From: an uncultured Lachnospiraceae bacterium
GTDB taxonomy: Bacteria > Bacillota > Clostridia > Lachnospirales > Lachnospiraceae
Direction of reading: 5' to 3'
DNA: 64,000 nt
NCBI GenBank assembly: GCA_910587765.1
Contig: CAJUNR010000011.1
Span: 47,439 to 111,438 of the forward strand
Under the pieces are notes generated by a model that worked only from the letters and a program-made list of their open reading frames with translations, was not told the DNA's origin and ran no database searches. The translations under genes and the position numbers were made by a program. Within the stretch, counting starts at the first letter, position 1; every line of letters begins with the position of its first letter. This document shows positions 42,357 through 51,016 of this stretch, piece by piece.

Positions 42357-44402
42357 ATGAAAAAGAATGTAAAACTGAACGGTCAGCTCCGCATGTATGT
42401 ACGCTGGCCTCTGTATCTGACCCTGCTTCTGATCGGCATGAATGTATGGATTTATTTCATATCCCGTGACGCGGGCGTGGTTATGGCGGTCTTTGTTCTG
42501 GTGTATGCGGCAGCGGCCGGCATCCTGTATGTCAGCAATCAGCCGGTCCTCTATACAGAGCTGGTTTCCTTCGCCACTCATTACGGGCAGATTCAGAAAA
42601 ATCTTCTGAAGGAGCTGGTACTTCCGTATGCGCTTCTTACGGAAGAGGGCAGGATTATCTGGATGAATCGGCAGTTCATGGAGATTACGGGAAAAGGGCC
42701 GGAATACAGCAGGAGCATCAGCACGATTTTTCCGGAACTGAACCGCAGGATACTGCCCGGCAAAGATCAGGATCACACCTCCGTGGAATTCAGTTACGGA
42801 GAGTCCGACTACCGTGCGGACATGAAGCTGATTCATATGGAAGAAAATATGAAGAACAGCCACCTGATCAATACGGTGGAATTCGAGGGCAGCCTGATCG
42901 CGCTGTATCTGTTCGATGTTACGGAGATTAACCATTACATTCGGGAGAATCAGGAACAGCGGATGGCCGCGGGACTTGTCTATATTGACAATTATGACGA
43001 GGCGCTGGAAGATGTGGAGGAAGTGCGGACGTCTCTTTTGGTGGCGCTGATCGAGCGGAAGATCAACAAGTATTTCAACGCCTATGACGGGATTGTCCGC
43101 AAGCTGGAGAAGGATCGGTTCTTCGTGGTGATGAAGGAGAAGGCGCTGTCCCAGATCCGGGAGAACAAGTTTGATCTGCTGCAGGATATCAAGACGGTCA
43201 ATATCGGAAATGAGATGCCGATCACTCTGAGTATCAGCATCGGTTCCGGCGGAATTTCCTATATGGACTGTATGGAATACGCCCGCAGCGCTATGGATCT
43301 GGCGCTGGCCCGAGGCGGCGATCAGGCGGTCGTGAAGACGAAGGAGCAGATCACTTACTACGGCGGCAAGACGCAGCAGGTGGAGAAAAATACGCGGGTT
43401 AAGGCCAGAGTCAAGGCCCAGGCGCTCCGGGAGATTATCGAGGCGAAGGACAAGGTTGTGGTCATGGGACACCGGCTTACGGACGCGGATTCCTTCGGCG
43501 CGGCGGTGGGAATCTACCGTGCGTCAAAGGCCCTGAACAAGAAAGCCTATATCGTCGTTAACGATGTGACGACTTCCGTGCGCCCCATGCTGGAGACGTT
43601 CAATGAAGCCAACGGCCCGGAGACCGGCATCGTCATAGGAAGCGGGCAGGCGCGCGAGATTGTGGACCGCAATACGGCGGTCGTGGTGGTGGATACCAAC
43701 CGACCCAGTTATACGGAGTGCGAGGACATCCTGTCCATGACGCCGACGATCGTTGTCTTCGACCATCACAGAAGGGGAAATGAAGCGATCAGCCACGCGG
43801 TGCTTTCTTATATTGAACCGAACGCTTCTTCGGCCTGCGAGATGGTTGCGGAGATTCTGCAGTATTTTGCGGATAACGTGCGGCTCAAAGGCGGCGAGGC
43901 GGACTGCATGTACGCGGGAATTGTAATTGATACGGATAACTTTATGACGAAGACGGGCGTCCGTACCTTTGAGGCGGCGGCGTTTCTCCGCCGGTGCGGG
44001 GCCGATGTAACCCGTGTGCGGAAGATGTTCCGCAACGACATGGCGGAATACAAGGCGCGGGCGGAGTCGGTCCGCCATGCGGAAGTATATAAGGGCTTCG
44101 CGCTTTCTGTCTGTCCGGGCAAGGGGCTGGAGAGTCCGACCATCGTGGGAGCTCAGGCGGCCAACGAGCTTTTGAACATTATCGGAGTCAGGGCTTCGAT
44201 CGTATTTACGGAATATAACGGGAAAATTTATGTGAGCGCGCGTTCGATTGACGAAGTGAACGTGCAGGTCATTATGGAGAAGATCGGCGGCGGCGGTCAT
44301 CTGAATGTGGCGGGAGCGCAGCTTCAGTGTTCGATTGAGGAAGCCATGACGCTGGTGCGCGGGACGCTGGATCGTATGTTGGAGGAAGGAGAACTGGAAT
44401 GA
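42357..44402 (+). CDS. gdpP: GdpP-like cyclic-di-AMP phosphodiesterase
   Basis: 681 residues. Two N-terminal membrane segments (about 15-58), a PAS-like sensor (about 80-170), a degenerate GGDEF domain (about 175-305), and a DHH-DHHA1 phosphoesterase: VVMGHRLTDADSFGAAVGI (first metal motif), VVVVDTNRPSY, VVFDHHRRGN (the DHH motif), and the C-terminal GGGGHLNVAGAQ (DHHA1, written GGGGH). GdpP splits c-di-AMP to pApA and so tunes osmolyte and cell-wall homeostasis. The order gdpP-rplI-dnaB is the standard Firmicutes arrangement. Confidence 0.94.
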   Translation: MKKNVKLNGQLRMYVRWPLYLTLLLIGMNVWIYFISRDAGVVMAVFVLVYAAAAGILYVSNQPVLYTELVSFATHYGQIQKNLLKELVLPYALLTEEGRIIWMNRQFMEITGKGPEYSRSISTIFPELNRRILPGKDQDHTSVEFSYGESDYRADMKLIHMEENMKNSHLINTVEFEGSLIALYLFDVTEINHYIRENQEQRMAAGLVYIDNYDEALEDVEEVRTSLLVALIERKINKYFNAYDGIVRKLEKDRFFVVMKEKALSQIRENKFDLLQDIKTVNIGNEMPITLSISIGSGGISYMDCMEYARSAMDLALARGGDQAVVKTKEQITYYGGKTQQVEKNTRVKARVKAQALREIIEAKDKVVVMGHRLTDADSFGAAVGIYRASKALNKKAYIVVNDVTTSVRPMLETFNEANGPETGIVIGSGQAREIVDRNTAVVVVDTNRPSYTECEDILSMTPTIVVFDHHRRGNEAISHAVLSYIEPNASSACEMVAEILQYFADNVRLKGGEADCMYAGIVIDTDNFMTKTGVRTFEAAAFLRRCGADVTRVRKMFRNDMAEYKARAESVRHAEVYKGFALSVCPGKGLESPTIVGAQAANELLNIIGVRASIVFTEYNGKIYVSARSIDEVNVQVIMEKIGGGGHLNVAGAQLQCSIEEAMTLVRGTLDRMLEEGELE

Positions 44403-44845
44403 AAGTAATTTTACTGGAAGATGTGAAGTCTCTCGGGAAAAAGGGAGACTTGGTGGAAGTAAACGACGGATACGCGAGGAATTTTATTCTGGCGAAGAAG
44501 CTTGGGCTTGAGGCAACGGCAAAAAATATGAATGATCTCAAGCTGAAGAGAGCGCATCAGGATAAACTGGCGGCGCAGAGACTGGAGGAGGCAAAAGCCT
44601 TTGCGGAAGAACTGAAAAAGCTGCAGATAACTTTGAAAATCAAAGCCGGGGAGGGCGGAAGGCTTTTCGGGTCCATATCTTCCAAAGAGATCGCACAGGC
44701 GGCGAAGGAACAACTGGATCTGGAGATTGATAAGAAGAAGCTGGTGCTTCCGAGCCCGATCAAGGCAGTGGGAACGACGATGGTTCCCATCAAGCTGCAT
44801 CCGCAGGTGACCGGCGAGCTGAAAGTGATCGTGCAGGAAGCCTAG
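44399..44845 (+). CDS. rplI: 50S ribosomal protein L9
   Basis: 148 residues. MKVILLEDVKSLGKKGDLVE and VNDGYARNFILAKKLG are the signature N-terminal domain that binds 23S rRNA; a connecting helix leads to the C-terminal domain with FGSISSKEIA. The start overlaps the previous stop by 4 bases (ATGA), indicating coupling. Confidence 0.97.
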   Translation: MKVILLEDVKSLGKKGDLVEVNDGYARNFILAKKLGLEATAKNMNDLKLKRAHQDKLAAQRLEEAKAFAEELKKLQITLKIKAGEGGRLFGSISSKEIAQAAKEQLDLEIDKKKLVLPSPIKAVGTTMVPIKLHPQVTGELKVIVQEA

Positions 44846-44869
44846 GCAGAAGTCGGGAGCGGATGAGGG

Positions 44870-46222
44870 ATGGAAGAAGCGCTGATCAAACGTGTCATGC
44901 CTTACGATGAGGAGGCGGAAAATTCCGTCATCGGAGCCATGCTGATTGATAATGAGGCGATCATGATCGTTTCGGAGATGATCTCCGGAGAAGATTTCTA
45001 CCAGAAACAGATCGGCATGGTCTTCGATACGATGGTGGGGCTGTACAATGAAGGAAAGCCGGTGGAGCCGGTGATCCTCCATACGAGCCTCAAGGAAAAG
45101 GGGATGCCGGAGGAGGCGTGCGGCATCGAGCAGATTCTGCGCTGGATGAATCAGGCGATTACCTCCGCGAACATCAAATATTATGCCCGCATCGTCGAGG
45201 AAAAGGCGGTAGCGAGGCGTCTGATCCGTCTCAATGAAGAGATCGCCAATATCTGCTACGCGGGCTCGCAGAGTGTGGCGGACACGCTGGCGAAGGCGGA
45301 AGAGCAGGTCTTTGCTTTAGCCCAGAGGGGCGGCGGGAGCGAGTTTGTCCCCATCCGCCAGGTCGTTATCAACGTCATGAAGAAGGTGGACGCCGCTTCC
45401 AGAGCCAGAGGAAGAGTGACCGGTCTGGAGACCGGTTTTCTGGATCTGGATTATAAAACTTCCGGCCTGCAGCCTTCGGATCTGGTGCTGATTGCTGCGC
45501 GGCCGTCCATGGGCAAGACCGCGTTCGTGCTGAATCTGGCGCAGCATATGGCGTTTAAACGCGATCTGGCAGTGGCGATCTTCAGTCTGGAGATGTCCAA
45601 GGAACAGTTGGTGAACCGTATGCTGTCGCTGGAATCGCACGTCGACGCCCAGAAAATCCGTACCGGACGTCTGACGGATGAAGAGTGGATGAATCTGGTG
45701 GAGGGTTCCGCCAATATTGCCAACTCCAGGCTGATTATTGACGATACGCCGGGAATCACGCTTCCGGTCCTTCGTTCCAGATGCCGGAAGCTGAAGATGG
45801 AGCACGATATCCGGATTGTGATCATCGACTATCTGCAGTTGATGAGCGGGGACAATAAATACAGCAACGCTTCCAGGCAGCAGGAGATCTCGGACATTTC
45901 CCGCGGACTGAAAGCGCTGGCCCGTGAGCTGAATGTGCCGGTGGTGGCGCTGTCGCAGTTAAGCCGGGCGGTGGAACAGCGGCCGGATCATCGGCCTATG
46001 CTGTCGGATCTGAGGGAATCCGGAGCCATTGAGCAGGACGCGGATGTGGTGATGTTTCTCTATCGGGAGGGATACTACAACCGGGATCTGTCGGAAGCGG
46101 AGCAGAGGGTGGCGGAAATTATCATCGCCAAGCAGCGCAACGGTCCGATCGGGACCGTGAATCTTCTGTGGATTCCGGAACTGACCAAATTCAGCGACAT
46201 GGACCGGGGTCCGGAAGGATGA
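44870..46222 (+). CDS. dnaB: Replicative DNA helicase
   Basis: 450 residues. The N-terminal helical collar (PYDEEAENSVIGAMLID) leads to the RecA-like motor with Walker A ARPSMGKTAFVLN, the IFSLEMSKEQLVNRML stretch, Walker B IVIIDYLQLMSG, and the arginine-finger region LRESGAIEQDADVVMF. The hexamer unwinds the fork 5' to 3'. No intein interrupts it. It follows rplI in the common gdpP-rplI-dnaB order. Confidence 0.97.
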   Translation: MEEALIKRVMPYDEEAENSVIGAMLIDNEAIMIVSEMISGEDFYQKQIGMVFDTMVGLYNEGKPVEPVILHTSLKEKGMPEEACGIEQILRWMNQAITSANIKYYARIVEEKAVARRLIRLNEEIANICYAGSQSVADTLAKAEEQVFALAQRGGGSEFVPIRQVVINVMKKVDAASRARGRVTGLETGFLDLDYKTSGLQPSDLVLIAARPSMGKTAFVLNLAQHMAFKRDLAVAIFSLEMSKEQLVNRMLSLESHVDAQKIRTGRLTDEEWMNLVEGSANIANSRLIIDDTPGITLPVLRSRCRKLKMEHDIRIVIIDYLQLMSGDNKYSNASRQQEISDISRGLKALARELNVPVVALSQLSRAVEQRPDHRPMLSDLRESGAIEQDADVVMFLYREGYYNRDLSEAEQRVAEIIIAKQRNGPIGTVNLLWIPELTKFSDMDRGPEG

Positions 46223-46299
46223 GTGCCGGGCCTCCGGGCAGCTCAGGTTGGGACAGCCATAAAAATTATGTCGAAAAACGGATTGGAAACGATTTGCGC

Positions 46300-46328
46300 T
46301 TGCATATTACGGCAATTTATATTAAAAT
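46300..46328 (+). promoter_or_regulatory. Promoter of the ferredoxin gene
   Basis: TTGCAT (46300-46305), 17 bases, TAAAAT (46323-46328). The gene is preceded by an AGGAGG ribosome site and followed by its own terminator, so it is a single-gene unit. Confidence 0.7.
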
Positions 46329-46380
46329 AGATGCAGAGCCTTAAAGGGCATCGAAAAATAAAAAAGGAGGATTAAGAACT

Positions 46381-46554
46381 ATGGCATATGTTATTTCCGC
46401 AGATTGTCAGGGATGCGGCAACTGTGCAGAGGCATGTCCGGCAGACGCGATCACCAAGGGTGATGACGGAAAGTACGTAATCAATGCAGACGAGTGTCTG
46501 GAGTGCGGCACCTGTGAGGGTGAGTGCGAGCACGGAGCAATCTCCGCTGAATAA
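46381..46554 (+). CDS. Small 2[4Fe-4S] ferredoxin
   Basis: 57 residues, the clostridial ferredoxin length. MAYVISADCQGCGNCAEACP holds the first CxxCxxCxxxCP cluster; the second is CLECGTCEGECEHGA, CxxCxxCxxxCE, with Glu where Pro is usual. It carries one-electron pairs at low potential for hydrogenase, pyruvate oxidation or other anaerobic steps. The AAGGAGG ahead suggests high expression. It could also donate electrons to the activator of the demethylation module, but nothing links them physically. Confidence 0.95.
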   Translation: MAYVISADCQGCGNCAEACPADAITKGDDGKYVINADECLECGTCEGECEHGAISAE

Positions 46555-46577
46555 TTTGCATTACATATTTGCAGAGA

Positions 46578-46614
46578 AGAAAGACATAGTCCTAAAGGAC
46601 TATGTCTTTCTTTG
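46578..46614. terminator. Bidirectional terminator overlapping the MerR 3' end
   Basis: AGAAAGACATAGTCC / GGACTATGTCTTTCT (46578-46592 with 46597-46611), 4-base loop TAAA. Forward, it ends in TCTTTGG; in reverse, the stem's A/T-rich foot gives a T-rich tail. The last six codons and stop of the MerR gene lie inside the stem. Confidence 0.8.
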
Positions 46615-47239
46615 GCTGCGCACCGAAAAACCACGGTTTTCTGTGCGCCGTTTTTATGTTCTCTTCTTTTATCCTCGGCTCTTTGGCCTTTGCTGTCTTT
46701 ATCCTGGGTTCCTTCGCCTTTTTCTCTCTCTTTCTTCCGAGTGCCAGAAGCCTTCTCTGTTTCTGAGAGGAACGGATCAACTCGTCCAGCTTTTTGTAAT
46801 GCGTCTCTTCGCGCTCCTCCTGAAGCCGGAAAAGGTAATCCATCTCCTTGACAACCTGCGTGGAAACCTGATGGCTTAACTCCTTTCCCATCTCCTGCTG
46901 ATTCTCCCGGATGGCCTGAGAGACCACTTTGCCGAGAATCTGCTGAAACTGCTCCATTCGGTCGTCCAGGGGCGGCTCGGGTTCGCGGACAATCGCCGGT
47001 GGTACATTACCCTGTTCCATCTCCGGTACCAGTACTTTAATCGCCTTCAACTGATAGCCCTGTTCTTTCAGCTCCTTAATGTGATGAAACATACGGATGT
47101 TATCTTCAGTATAGCAGCGATGACCCATCTCGTTGCGTTCGATCGGCAGTTCAAGCTCGTCCTCCCAGTATCTGAGAACGTGAGACTCTACATCCACCAT
47201 CTTCGCAGCGTCGGAGATCATATAGCGCTTTGATTCCAT
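46592..47239 (-). CDS. MerR-family regulator with coiled-coil tail
   Basis: 215 residues. The N-terminal MerR HTH (RYMISDAAKMVDVESHVLRYWEDEL, MGHRCYTEDNIRMFHHIKEL read in order) is followed by a long charged helix (MEQFQQILGKVVSQAIRENQ) likely to dimerise, and a basic tail with a tandem repeat (KAKEPRIK twice). No ligand or metal-binding cysteines are present, so it is not a metal-sensing MerR. RacA-like chromosome-associated proteins share this plan. The ATG at 47239 is chosen since GGAGGG lies 6 bases ahead. Its final codons form the arm of a terminator. Function unknown. Confidence 0.83.
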   Translation of the reverse strand: MESKRYMISDAAKMVDVESHVLRYWEDELELPIERNEMGHRCYTEDNIRMFHHIKELKEQGYQLKAIKVLVPEMEQGNVPPAIVREPEPPLDDRMEQFQQILGKVVSQAIRENQQEMGKELSHQVSTQVVKEMDYLFRLQEEREETHYKKLDELIRSSQKQRRLLALGRKREKKAKEPRIKTAKAKEPRIKEENIKTAHRKPWFFGAQPKKDIVL

Positions 47240-47284
47240 ATACATCCCTCCACCTGTGAAATTGTCGGCCTGTCCATGTCATTC

Positions 47285-47336
47285 AGGAGGATCAGCCCGC
47301 GCCGGATTGAGACCGGCGTGAGTGCGGACGGCAGCC
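47285..47336. repeat. Copy 2 of the imperfect 53-nt repeat
   Basis: AGGAGGATCAGCCCGCGCCGG..GGCGTGAGTGCGGACGG..GCAGCC; 18 of the first 21 bases match the copy at 42195. It contains the stem CGCCGG/CCGGCG and is closed by GTCATTCAGG with CCTGTATGAC (47278-47287 and 47335-47344). It lies in the 5' leader of the MerR transcript, in reverse orientation relative to that gene. Confidence 0.55.
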
Positions 47337-47357
47337 CTGTATGACTGAACTGTTTAA

Positions 47358-47402
47358 ATTATACCATACTCCCTTGATTTTGCAAGTAAATAGGCTTATA
47401 AT
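47358..47402. promoter_or_regulatory. Overlapping divergent promoters (MerR gene and DUF1858 gene)
   Basis: Forward: TTGATT (47374-47379), 17 bases, TATAAT (47397-47402), for the DUF1858 gene. Reverse: TTGCAA (47380-47385), 16 bases, TATAAT (47358-47363), with extended TGG, for the MerR gene. The two -35 regions overlap, so the two promoters cannot be occupied at the same time; the MerR protein might govern both. Confidence 0.75.
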
Positions 47403-47463
47403 AATTCATATGTGGCGGGGTAAAAGGCCGCATGGCTTAAAATACGACAGGAGGTTAGCGGGA

Positions 47464-47664
47464 ATGGCTAAAATTTCAAAGGATATGATCATCGCCGATC
47501 TGGTAAAGATGGATCAGAATATTGTTCCGATTCTCATGAGAGAGGGCATGCACTGCATCGGATGTCCTTCCGCACAGGCGGAGAGCCTGGAAGAGGCGGC
47601 GCTGGTGCACGGGATGGATCCGGATGTGCTGGTGGCGAGGCTGAATAATTTCCTTGGGGCATAA
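47464..47664 (+). CDS. DUF1858 domain protein
   Basis: 66 residues. MAKISKDMIIADLVKMDQNIVPILMREGMHCIGCPSAQAESLEEAALVHGMDPDVLV read in order. The CxGC pair (HCIGCPSA) and the helix that follows are the DUF1858 signature, as in the N-terminal part of ScdA/RIC-type proteins involved in iron-sulfur repair, although here the domain stands alone. AGGAGG lies 8 bases before the ATG. The strong upstream promoter and the terminator after it make it a single-gene unit. Confidence 0.85.
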   Translation: MAKISKDMIIADLVKMDQNIVPILMREGMHCIGCPSAQAESLEEAALVHGMDPDVLVARLNNFLGA

Positions 47665-47683
47665 GGAGAGGAAAAGAAGCAGT

Positions 47684-47718
47684 AAAAGGCAGCCGCGGAA
47701 TACGGCTGCCTTTTTGTG
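47684..47718. terminator. Terminator after DUF1858
   Basis: AAAAGGCAGCCG / CGGCTGCCTTTT (47684-47695 with 47703-47714) followed by TTTTTG. It lies between convergent genes and can serve mecA in reverse, where the tail is AAAA-derived TTTT. Confidence 0.88.
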
Positions 47719-47738
47719 AACGTTCCATTCTATGTGTG

Positions 47739-48473
47739 TCAGATGTCGGCAAGCTGCTGAAGCGCGCGGCCGTCCATCAGAAGCGTATAGTGCTCCTTCA
47801 TGTAAGCTTCGTTGGAAGCGGAATATTTGCCGCTGGAACCGTATTCGGACAGAATATTGCACACCTTGTTGAACTGTTCGGGCGTATGGTCCGACTTGGT
47901 GATCACCAGGTGGTACTGTGCGGTGTCCGGGTTCTTATAGAGCCGGTTCTCTCCGTGATAGAGCCCCTTCAGTATGAAGGAGGCTTCCACGATGGAATCC
48001 AGCCGGTGGAAGAGATAGAGCTTGCGCATATCCAGCTCGCTGGCAAGGGTCGCCGCCTGCTCTTCCCTGGTCTCTTTGGGCGCGTTTTTCAGACGGTGCT
48101 CCAGGAGCTTCTGAAAGAGATCCAGAACCTCATCTGCGCCGTCAGGCAGAAATTCCCTCACGGATTCGTCGGCGGAATCTCCCGCACCCTGAGAGAACCG
48201 TGAGAAACGCGTATCCAGTTCCTCCGGGTCCGACACTTTTGTTATATCCAGAATGATGCACTCGTTGGGCATCGGAATTGCTTCGATCATCAGCGGAATG
48301 TTGTCGGCCTCGAACCCAAACTGGTGGGAAGCCTGTTCCATCATATCCCGGAAAAGAGAACGGGCCTTCTCGGAACCGTAGGCGATCTCGCTGAGCTTGA
48401 TATGACGGACTTCCAGATCGTCGCGCGTCAGAATACAACGTATTTTATTTTCATTGATTTTTTCTATTTTCAT
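47739..48473 (-). CDS. mecA: Adaptor protein MecA (ClpC adaptor)
   Basis: 244 residues. N-terminal domain MKIEKINENKIRCILTRDDL with RHIKLSEIAYGSEKARSLF, and a C-terminal domain (LYLFHRLDSIVEASFIL, AQYHLVITKSDHTPEQFNKVCNILSEYG). MecA presents substrates to ClpCP; in Bacillus it targets ComK and so inhibits competence. An acidic linker (residues about 100-150) separates the domains, as usual. The ATG at 48473 has only a weak AGG ribosome site; a TTG 7 codons earlier is in frame. Confidence 0.93.
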   Translation of the reverse strand: MKIEKINENKIRCILTRDDLEVRHIKLSEIAYGSEKARSLFRDMMEQASHQFGFEADNIPLMIEAIPMPNECIILDITKVSDPEELDTRFSRFSQGAGDSADESVREFLPDGADEVLDLFQKLLEHRLKNAPKETREEQAATLASELDMRKLYLFHRLDSIVEASFILKGLYHGENRLYKNPDTAQYHLVITKSDHTPEQFNKVCNILSEYGSSGKYSASNEAYMKEHYTLLMDGRALQQLADI

Positions 48474-49117
48474 GCGATCACAACCTGTTTTCAAAATATT
48501 ATAGTTTAATATAGTATAAACAATAATCAGGAATATGTAAAGCCCGCCGGCTTGTGAATTAGAGGAAAAATTTCTGAAATTTTTGTGAAAAGTCCTTGAA
48601 AAAGGTCGGATGTTGTGTATAATGGAACTGTAAGTCTATGTTTCTGATTCTTTCACAGTATCAGTGATCAAATTCCAATTGTTTTTTGAGGCATAAGGGG
48701 GGATGCAGAGCCGGAAGGTATGTGCATTTTTTACATATATCACAGAATCTCCTTTTGAAAATATGCATGTACCGCGAATGAAAACAACGGCTGCCGGGAA
48801 ATCTGTTAAATAAGGAATCACGAAGAAAAGTCTCCATGCCCTGAGATTCTTGTGGTGGGAACGGCAGCTTTATGTTATAATGTCGATAAGAATTATAACG
48901 GAAATGCTTACACGGACGGATGCAATGCGGAGGACGGTCAAAAAATTGATCTGTAAAAACGGATCTGAAAGGAGCTGCTCCCAAAGGAGTTCATCCAAGG
49001 GGCTGCTCTCAGGTGTCTTCCGCAGAGCCGTGTCCGCGGCTCCGGCGTCAGGATACGGCTGTGTCATGTACGGACCGGGAACCGTTTACGAGGGATAAAG
49101 TAGTCAGGAGGACGTTC
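48474..49117 (+). promoter_or_regulatory. 644-base region with two promoters and a long leader for the GH18 gene
   Basis: No protein gene is convincing here. TTGAAA (48596-48601) with TATAAT (48618-48623) at 16 bases gives a first forward promoter; TGT-TATAAT (48876-48881) gives a second, with no good -35. The leader that follows is about 230 bases and contains repeated words such as GGAGCTGCTCCC and GGGGCTGCTCTC near 48970-49015. No known riboswitch was recognised. Short open frames on the reverse strand look like shadows. Confidence 0.4.
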
Positions 49118-50941
49118 ATGATAAGGGAAGAGAACGAAGAATTGGAAGAGAGAGCAGAGCGGCAGGAGCGCAGGAAGAAGAGGCCGCCCCAGGCGGGAAG
49201 AAGCCGGAAAAGGCGTCCGGGGAAGCGGCGCAGGAGGCGGAATCCGAGGATGATTCCGGTGATGATCGCTTTATTTCTGTTTCTGGTTACAGGCGGGATT
49301 ATGGCGGGGAAGATGCTGTACGACAAATATTCGCCTTCCAGGGAGATCGCGGATCCCATGGAGTATTTTCATCTGGAAAACGATCAGGAAATCGCGGTTC
49401 TGCTGAACGACGACATGCTGGGGGATAAGGGCCGGCTGATGGACGGCAGAGTCTATCTGAATGTGGAGACCGTGTACCAGTATCTGAACGACAGATTCTA
49501 CTGGGATGCGTCCGAGAATACGTATCTGTACGCGCTGCCGACGGAGCTGGTCAGCGCGGGAGTGGGAAGCAGCGAATACAGCGTGGCCAAGGCGAAGCAG
49601 AGGGAGGATTATGTCATACTCCGCGCGGACGGAAACGATATCTATGTGGCGCTTGACTTTGTTAAAAAATATACGAACTTTATCTATGAGTACTGGGAAG
49701 ACCCCAATCATGTGCACATTGTCAATGAGTTCGGCGGACGGGATGTGGTGACGGCGCAGAAAAAGGCGCAGGTCCGCTATCAGGCGGGAATCAAAAGTCC
49801 CATATTGACAACGGTGGAAAAGAACAGCACGATGTATGTGCTGGAGGAGGACGAAGAGCTGGAAGAATGGTCCCGGGTGCTCACAAAGGACGGATACATC
49901 GGCTATGTGCGGAACCGGCAGATCTCCGGCGTCACGCAGGAAACCATCGAGGAACCGGAATTTACGGAACCGGTCTATTCCAGCATATCGAAAGATTACA
50001 CCATCAATCTGTCCTGGCATCAGGTGACCAATGCAGACGCCAACGAGAATATTTACCGGGTGCTGGCCAATACCAAAGGGCTGAACGTCATTTCTCCAAC
50101 CTGGTTCCGCCTGAAAGACAACGACGGCGGCATTGAATCTCTGGCAAATCCGGAGTATGTCAGCTACTGTCATCAGAACGGAGTCGAAGTATGGGGGCTG
50201 GTGGAGGACATCACTTATAAGGATACCATACTTGATCTTGAGATTTTTACAAGGACGGCAAGCCGGCAGAAGCTGGTGAACAATCTGATCGCACAGGCGA
50301 TTCAGTACGACCTGGACGGGCTGAATCTGGATATGGAGTTTATCAACAGCGAAAGCGCCAGAGGGTATCTGCAGTTCATCCGGGAACTGTCCATCATGTG
50401 CCGGCTGAACGGGATCGTGCTCTCGGTGGACAATTATGTGCCTACGGAGTACAGCCGCTATTATAACCGTTCGGAACAGGGAGTTTTTGCCGATTACATC
50501 ATCATTATGGGTTACGACGAGACGCCGGGCAATTCTGAAGAGGCCGGTTCGGTGGCTTCCATCGGTTTCGTGGAAAACGGGATTCAAAAGACGCTGGAGG
50601 AGGTCCCAAAGGAGAAAGTCATCAATGCGATGCCGTTTTATACCCGTTTCTGGCGCACGGATGAGAACGGAGAAGTGACGAGCGAGGCTCTGGGGATGGA
50701 CAGTGCCGCCCAGAAAGCGGTAAACAACAGCGTGGAACCGGTATGGGACGAGACGAGCGGACAGTATTATATTGAACTGGAATACGAAGGAAGCATTTAC
50801 CAGATGTGGATGGAGGAGGAGCGTTCCATCGAGGAGAAATTAAAGCTGATCAAGCAGTATGAGCTGGCCGGAGTCGCTTCCTGGAGACTGGGGTATGAGC
50901 GCGCGTCTATCTGGGATATTATTCTCCGCTACGTGAACTGA
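49118..50941 (+). CDS. Membrane-anchored glycoside hydrolase family 18 protein
   Basis: 607 residues. A charged N-terminus rich in R/K (15-42), a membrane helix (about 45-66), a linker, an SH3-like or wall-binding region, and a GH18 barrel (DGLNLDMEF, catalytic Glu407; NAMPFYTRFWR; the terminal GVASWRLGYE). The group resembles Bacillus YdhD/YaaH/SleL-type enzymes that act on spore cortex or cell wall, and a CwlD amidase gene follows. The start at 49118 follows AGGAGG by 7 bases; an upstream in-frame start at 49013 is unlikely because of the low-complexity arginine stretch and poor ribosome site. Topology: short cytoplasmic N-terminus, barrel outside. Confidence 0.88.
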   Translation: MIREENEELEERAERQERRKKRPPQAGRSRKRRPGKRRRRRNPRMIPVMIALFLFLVTGGIMAGKMLYDKYSPSREIADPMEYFHLENDQEIAVLLNDDMLGDKGRLMDGRVYLNVETVYQYLNDRFYWDASENTYLYALPTELVSAGVGSSEYSVAKAKQREDYVILRADGNDIYVALDFVKKYTNFIYEYWEDPNHVHIVNEFGGRDVVTAQKKAQVRYQAGIKSPILTTVEKNSTMYVLEEDEELEEWSRVLTKDGYIGYVRNRQISGVTQETIEEPEFTEPVYSSISKDYTINLSWHQVTNADANENIYRVLANTKGLNVISPTWFRLKDNDGGIESLANPEYVSYCHQNGVEVWGLVEDITYKDTILDLEIFTRTASRQKLVNNLIAQAIQYDLDGLNLDMEFINSESARGYLQFIRELSIMCRLNGIVLSVDNYVPTEYSRYYNRSEQGVFADYIIIMGYDETPGNSEEAGSVASIGFVENGIQKTLEEVPKEKVINAMPFYTRFWRTDENGEVTSEALGMDSAAQKAVNNSVEPVWDETSGQYYIELEYEGSIYQMWMEEERSIEEKLKLIKQYELAGVASWRLGYERASIWDIILRYVN

Positions 50942-50977
50942 CAGACAGGCGTTCAGGAATCAGAAAACAGGCCATCG

Positions 50978-51001
50978 CATATACTTTACGGAAAGTATAT
51001 G
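50978..51001. promoter_or_regulatory. Perfect palindrome between GH18 gene and cwlD, containing a SigE-like -10
   Basis: CATATACTTT-ACGG-AAAGTATATG: 10-bp arms, 4-base loop, no T-run after it. The left arm CATATACT resembles the SigE -10 CATACANT. Either an operator, a stable RNA hairpin, or part of a sporulation promoter for cwlD (in Bacillus cwlD is controlled by SigE and SigG). No convincing -35 was found. Confidence 0.4.
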
Positions 51002-51016
51002 TGGTGGTCTTAATTA

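Noticed and set aside
48636..48984. Short reverse open frames (61 and 107 codons) in the gap before the GH18 gene
   Set aside because: No ribosome site, mutually overlapping, amino acid composition like random translation.
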